DNA of 64,000 nt from positions 14,599,094 through 14,663,093 of the forward strand of contig CM075184.1 in assembly GCA_037577475.1 (NCBI GenBank), in the 5' to 3' direction. Numbering within the stretch: the stretch's first letter is position 1; each line of letters begins with the position of its first letter. The stretch comes from Chaunax sp. Z400 (Eukaryota; Chordata; Actinopteri; Lophiiformes; Chaunacidae). Both the position numbers and the translations under genes were made by a program. Below the pieces are notes generated by a model, which saw nothing but the letters and a program-made list of their open reading frames with translations, searched no databases and was not told the origin of the DNA. Positions 59,106 through 64,000 of the stretch are shown here, piece by piece.

Positions 59106-60642
59106 CTTTGCTTAGAAAACATTGTTTGACTTCTCTCTTGGTATGAAGTGCTGTTCAGCCGTGGCAGGACAGGCACGGTGATGCCGCTGTCCACGGCCAG
59201 CTGAGAGGCCAGAGTCCTGGTGAACTCTGTCAGGTGGACCTGCCTGCCAGAGCCCTGGTTCTGCAGTGTGTGGAGTGTAAATGTGTTGATGCAGATGATG
59301 TGTAGTGTCACCCAGAGGCCTGGGAGGAACACATCTACCACTGATCCTCTCAAGTCTGGAAGAAGAAACAGAGCAGGTCCGGTCCAGCCCTGTAAGTGGG
59401 CTACAGGGTGAGATGGTGAATCCTCAGCAATTTGCTGCTTATGTGGAATGACCAGCGGAGATGATGTTAGATCCATGGCTGGTGTTTTAACAACTGGAAC
59501 AAAAGTAACATTGACCCCTAAGCCGGAGAAGATGCCCTCCATCCAAGCAGAGCTGTCCAGCTGAACCAGGTGCCTGTGGTTGCTGAAAGGTCTCAGCAGG
59601 TGTTCCACTACCTGCTCAACCACAGGTTTCCTTCTTTGCCTCTGGAGCTTCTCTGGACAGTACAGATACATGTTACAAATGAATCCAGAGCTCAGGTCAC
59701 AGAGGAGGGCGAGATGGAGAGAGCACGGACGCTCCTGATAGAAAAGTCGGTACTTCTTCACAGCCAGGTTGTGACTAGGTGTGTATAAGGCCTGGTAACA
59801 CCTGGTTATGTGGCTACAGAAAGCAGAGAGGGCTTCCAACTTGTCTCCATCCTCCAGTCTGGTCACAGACAGGAGGTTGGTCTGAAAGCTGTTTCTCTTC
59901 AGGACGCCCTGCCATCCGTCCAGTTTTAGGGTTAGCTCAGAGCCAAAGCTGCTGTTCTCTTCTACGGACAGACCACTCTGTAGCACGATAGAGATCCACG
60001 TTAGTGCCTCGTCATACTCTCGGTCAGAGAGATCTCCACTCTGCTCTCTGCTCTGACTGTATGACGGAGGGTTAGCACCTGCCTTCCTACTGGCAGCTCT
60101 TCTGATCAACTCCCGGATGGCTCCTCTGTCCAGAACTTCCAGCAGAAGCTCTCTGGCTGTGTAGTAGACCTGGTAAGTGAGTCCATCCTGAATCCTAGTG
60201 TGAGCTCTCACTTTTTTGGACCTGAAGATGTTCGGCAAACACAGGCCATCCCTCTGGGAGTCTCCATGAAGCCCAGCCACCAGCTGGCACTCCTCCGATA
60301 TCCAGGCGCACTCCCTCACCGACAAAGCCTTGGCCTTCATCTTAGCCTCTTGGTCTAAGAAGAAGCCATCTCTAAATATAGCGATGACTTCTCTCACGAC
60401 AGTCACCTCTGATCAGGTACCACGTTGGCATATCAAGAGATAGATCAGAAAAAAATGCAAAACAAATGCCTGAAATTCCTCCTTGTTGACCGTTTGATGT
60501 TCTGACTACATTAGAAGATAACCAGAGAAAGAACACAGCGTACCTGCTGAGTTTTTCTTATCCTATAGGGTGTCTGACAAACTCTGTGTACTGTACATGT
60601 ACGCTGATCTGCTCCCAGGTGAAAGACACACTCTACACTCAT
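59106..60642 (-). CDS. piggyBac-derived (PGBD-like) protein, possibly the N-terminal part of a USP50 fusion
   Basis: Two exons: 60642-60544 (ATG, 33 codons, donor CAG/GTACGC) and 60406-59106 (433 codons plus two bases). The frame runs on without a stop to 59036 if unspliced. Residue numbers count from 60406. Family signs are FQTNLLSVTRLEDGDKLEAL (174-193), YTPSHNLAV (208-216), LLCDLSSGFICNMYLY (234-249), a VVEHLLRPF..HRHLVQLD block ending at D284, RGSVVDVF (D358), and W365-V-T-L-H-I-I-C-I-N374. These follow the order of a piggyBac DDE transposase. Known piggyBac enzymes have an aspartate after the LSV/LAV position; here it is lysine (217-218), so transposition is unlikely and domestication likely. 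The donor AG/GTTAGT would join the next exon at 56518 in frame with usp50. The first 80 residues are unassigned. Further upstream exons are possible. Confidence 0.7.
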
Positions 60643-62079
60643 GAGGATCTATTGGAGTAAATCACCAGGTTTCCACTGTAGCCAGAGAACTGTGTCCTGG
60701 CAACCTACAAACACAACACTTTGATCGCTGTGCAGCTCGTGTGCCGTGTTTTTATCCTGTTGTGCATAAGTTTGGCTTGACAGTTTGAAACCATTTAGAA
60801 GATAAGGAACTCCAATATGTCATCAGTTTGTTTCATCAGTCATTAATTGTGGTTTAAACATTCTTTCACAACCCACCAGGTTCAGATTTTTAAGCATAAG
60901 AAATACAACTCCTGTACAGCAGCTTTTTAACAGTGAGATAAGAGCACAATAGCAATTCTTCATGTTTTCTTTTATCATTTTTCTTTTAACAATTTTTCTG
61001 CCCACTCTGGAATAGACAATTTTCTTGCACTCTTCTCAGTGCTATTGCCAAACTATAAAAAAAAAAAATCTGTTACAGATTTTTCAGCCCAAAAACTAGA
61101 GGTATACCTTTTGGAATTAACACAACCGTCTCTTGCAATACACGCACATTCTTCACAAGGGGGAGTTATTTAGCCAACCTGCGTCGCCTACAGAGGTGGA
61201 AAGAGACAGCAACATTGGTCCTGCAATCTAGATGTAATGATGTCGCCTCCGACAGGTAACAGAAGTTATAGCAAAGAGCCACATGTAGATGGCACACATG
61301 TCACACCGATATTCACATGTGGATATGAATTTCCTGGTATCAGGTGTCTTTGCATCAATGACAGTGGTGTTCTTGTTTCACACAGATCTATCAACTGAGA
61401 CTGAAGATCGGCTGATCAAATACAGTCTGATAAATTTTAGCCAATTCAACAAAATTCTCCAGATTTTAACCAGCATTCACCATATGGGAGCGGAAAGCTC
61501 TATTGGAAGCATTTATTTTGGCTTCAGTCATATTCCAAACAGTTATATTTGGCAACATAAACACAAAAATAAAATTAGCACAAGTCCCCAAAGTACCTGT
61601 GTTCATTTCACAAGAACTCAGCATTCTCAGTCTAAAGTTCCCTTGAGATTTTTACCTCTAGCCTTCAAAAGAAAGTATTCACCTGTGGTGGAAGTAGTAA
61701 TCAGATCCTTTACTTCAGTAAAAGCACTAAGACCACACAGTGAAAATACTCTAATACAACTGAAAGCAATTAAAAAACTGTGTTCATTCTGAAGTAAAAT
61801 GCTACCTGTCAGTTTTACTATTACATTATGTTTTTGCATTACTATTGCTGCTATAGTAATGTGTTGGCTGCATTTTACTGCTCTGGTAAAGTTTAAGATG
61901 ATTTTTACTACAGCTAAAAACACCTCTTCAGTTTATCAGAGATATTCAGAATCACCAAATCTGCAGCGACATCGTTTGCATTGGACAGGAAAGTTCTAAA
62001 ATAATTTAATAAGGAATATAACTAAAGATGTTAGAAAAATGTAGTAGAGTAAAAAAGCATAATATTGGCCTCTGATATG
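60643..62079. other. Intergenic, nothing recognised
   Basis: Upstream of the piggyBac-derived gene and expected to hold its promoter. The open frame at 61289-61792 (plus) has no recognisable motif. A short repeat-like block lies near 61690-61990. Confidence 0.35.
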
Positions 62080-62330
62080 TAGCAAATCTGTACGTAATGA
62101 GGGTTGGGAACCAAAGGGACAGAAGTGCCATCTGGGGTGAATATGAGTATCATATATCAAATGAAAGCTCTCAGTGAGACCTTTACAGCACCAAAAGAGC
62201 AAAAGTGAGTATCATTGGTAGAGCATTAACAAGACATAAGACAAATTGCTGAGTGGAAAACATGGTGAAACAAATCAAACTAGAGAAGCAATTTCTGAAG
62301 AAATTGCAGAGTGAATGCTGGATACTGAGG
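62080..62330 (+). repeat. Diverged direct repeat, copy 1 (copy 2 at 63625-63960)
   Basis: Shares with 63625-63960 the order of words GATGAGGGTT.GGAACCAAAG, ATATATCAAA..AAAG.TCTCAGTGAGA, AAAAG.GCA and GGCAAATT.CTGAG.GGAAA.CAT (with mismatches). The Tc1-like element at 62398-63307 lies between the copies. Confidence 0.55.
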
Positions 62331-62397
62331 AGCTGACACTAAACTTCAATGCTGCCTGGAAAAGTTAAATCAGACTAATGAAGTATGAAAAATACTA

Positions 62398-63307
62398 CTA
62401 CTTTACACCTCATGAATGGATAAGACGGTTAATCTGGACTTGTGGGATGACATGCCATTCTTCCTGCAGTGCTGTGACAAGTTGTTCATGTGTTTCTGGA
62501 GCAGGATCTCTCCATCTCACCCAGTGATCCCGAACATCCCACCGGTGCTCTAAAGGGTTGAGATTTGGTGAATATGCTGGCCAAGGAAGGACAGCGACAT
62601 TGTTCTGGTCCAGGTAGGCTACTCCTGACAGACATGAAACACATGTGGTCTGGCATTGTCATGCATGAAGGTGATTCCTGATTGCTGCATCCTGGGAATG
62701 ACATGTGGACCTAGGACCGTATTTCAGTAACAGATAGCTGACAGTCATCATTAGCAGTGACTCCCCACATCATGACACCACCACCAAAACAGTCCACTTC
62801 CTGGATGTATGCTGCAGGATAGCGTTCCCCACGACGACAATACACACGCCAACGGCCATCAGCTCTGAGCAAGTTAAATCTGGAGTTGTCATTAAATGCG
62901 ATCTGCCTCCACTGTGCAATGCACCTTGACATCTGTAACAACTGTAACATCTGAGCTACACGTGTCTGCCAAGTTCCGATCATCAGCATCATCAGCATCC
63001 CAACTGCCTGGTCACCTACGTTTTGTGGAAGTCATGGCATCATTAATTTTGCCTGGGTCTTTATTGCCTTGGCCAGGTGTGTACAATCATGCACAAAAAA
63101 TTCACACCACCACCATCATTTACTCTGAAATGCACCAATGACTGTTATGGCTATGTTATGACTAAATGATGGTTGTGCATTATTTAACATGTTTTGGTTG
63201 TGAGTACAGTAATTTCTATGTATCACATGTTTGTTTCAATAGATAAGGCAAGTGAAAGGAAAATATTGGGTTCTTAAAAATATGCATTTTTAAAGTTGCT
63301 CAGTATA
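62398..63307 (-). mobile_element. Internally deleted Tc1-like element, copy 2
   Basis: Same family and boundaries as 15998-16806. On the minus strand it encodes GTWQTRVAQMLQ, then jumps to IAFNDNSRFNLLRADGRWRV, RRGERYPAAYIQEVD and FGGGVMMWG. The central transposase and first catalytic aspartate region are missing at the same position as in copy 1. It keeps about 80 bases that copy 1 lacks near 62550-62660. Confidence 0.75.
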
Positions 63308-63309
63308 CA

Positions 63310-63430
63310 ATAGCTGTGTATCATCAGCGTAACAATGGTATGCTATACAACCAAAACATCGGATTATCTGGCCCAGGGGAAACATGTACAAGGAGAAAAT
63401 AATAGGACCAAGGACTGAACCCTGAGGAAT
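63310..63430. repeat. Dispersed fish repeat fragment
   Basis: The words GCTGTGTATCATCAGCGTAA and AATAGGACCAAGGACTGAAC with CCTGAGGAA match a repeat fragment I recall as widespread in fish genomes. The family was not determined. Confidence 0.4.
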
Positions 63431-63624
63431 GAATGAAATGTCACTCTAAAACTGCTGTAAAAAACTGTATAAATAAAACTGTGTAAATAGTGCTTCACAG
63501 GCACAGCGTAAATTTAAATTGAAAGGCTTGGCAGTGTATTCTCCAATGGCTCACCTTCAGTTCTTTTATTTATGCAGCTTTATAACATCCTCAACTAAAT
63601 AGAAATATAAACCTGCATCAGAAT

Positions 63625-63960
63625 TGATTGTACATGATGAGGGTTTGGAACCAAAGTGATTTAAGTGTCATGTCAGATGAATATATTATTATATATATTA
63701 TACATATATTATTATATTAATATATTATATATATTATATATCAAACAAAAGATCTCAGTGAGAAACAGCTGAAATGACAACCAACAAACTGCAATTAAAA
63801 GAAATTGTAAAGGTATAATGGTGAATGAGGGGTTTTTGGTCAGGGCCAAAAGGGCACAGGTATCATGGGTTGAGCATGCTAACAACTACTCACGGCAAAT
63901 TACTGAGAGGAAAGCATTGATGGAAGATGAACCAGATAAAAGAGATGATGATGACTTTAA
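63625..63960 (+). repeat. Diverged direct repeat, copy 2, with an ATATT-rich expansion
   Basis: Second copy of the block at 62080-62330. It contains an extra ATATATTAT-type simple repeat at about 63680-63740. Confidence 0.55.
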
Positions 63961-64000
63961 AACCAGAAGGTATTTTTGTTACATCACTCACAGTAGCATG

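Overview
The window reads as a piece of a ray-finned fish (probably percomorph teleost) nuclear chromosome. Genes are split by many GT-AG introns, the background is AT-rich, and the spaces hold fish-type repeats: a tRNA-derived SINE, Tc1-like and hAT-like elements, L1/L2-like LINE fragments and a broken endogenous retrovirus. The species cannot be named from the sequence alone.

Layout: 0.7-3.8 kb, remnants of a vigilin (hdlbp-type) gene with deletions and in-frame stops; 7.9-13.6 kb (+), an intact ten-exon slc27a2 (FATP2 / very-long-chain acyl-CoA synthetase, 620 aa); 14.5-17.6 kb, a decayed endogenous retrovirus broken by a Tc1-like element; 21.0-26.8 kb (-), an intact twelve-exon hdc (histidine decarboxylase, 612 aa); 27-41 kb, a gene-poor stretch of transposon debris with a few unassigned exon-like blocks; 41.5-52.7 kb (+), an intact usp8 (1090 aa over 18 coding exons); 54.4-56.5 kb (-), usp50; 59.1-60.6 kb (-), a long piggyBac-derived coding region; then repeats to the end.

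The order and orientation slc27a2(+) - hdc(-) - usp8(+) - usp50(-) match human 15q21 from established knowledge. GABPB1, which lies between HDC and USP8 in human, was not found here. The genes do not form one pathway: slc27a2 activates fatty acids, hdc makes histamine, and usp8/usp50 are convergent ubiquitin-protease relatives.

The most unusual point is the piggyBac-derived coding region directly upstream of usp50 on the same strand. It keeps the piggyBac fold signature and two candidate catalytic aspartates but has lost the first one. Its terminal splice donor is in the right phase to join the first usp50 exon in frame, so the locus may encode a piggyBac-USP50 fusion protein of about 827 aa. 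Second, relics of a duplicated slc27a2 (3'-flank copies and an exon-7-like stretch) lie in and around hdc. All exon models were derived by eye from splice sites and homology recalled from known families; no search was run.
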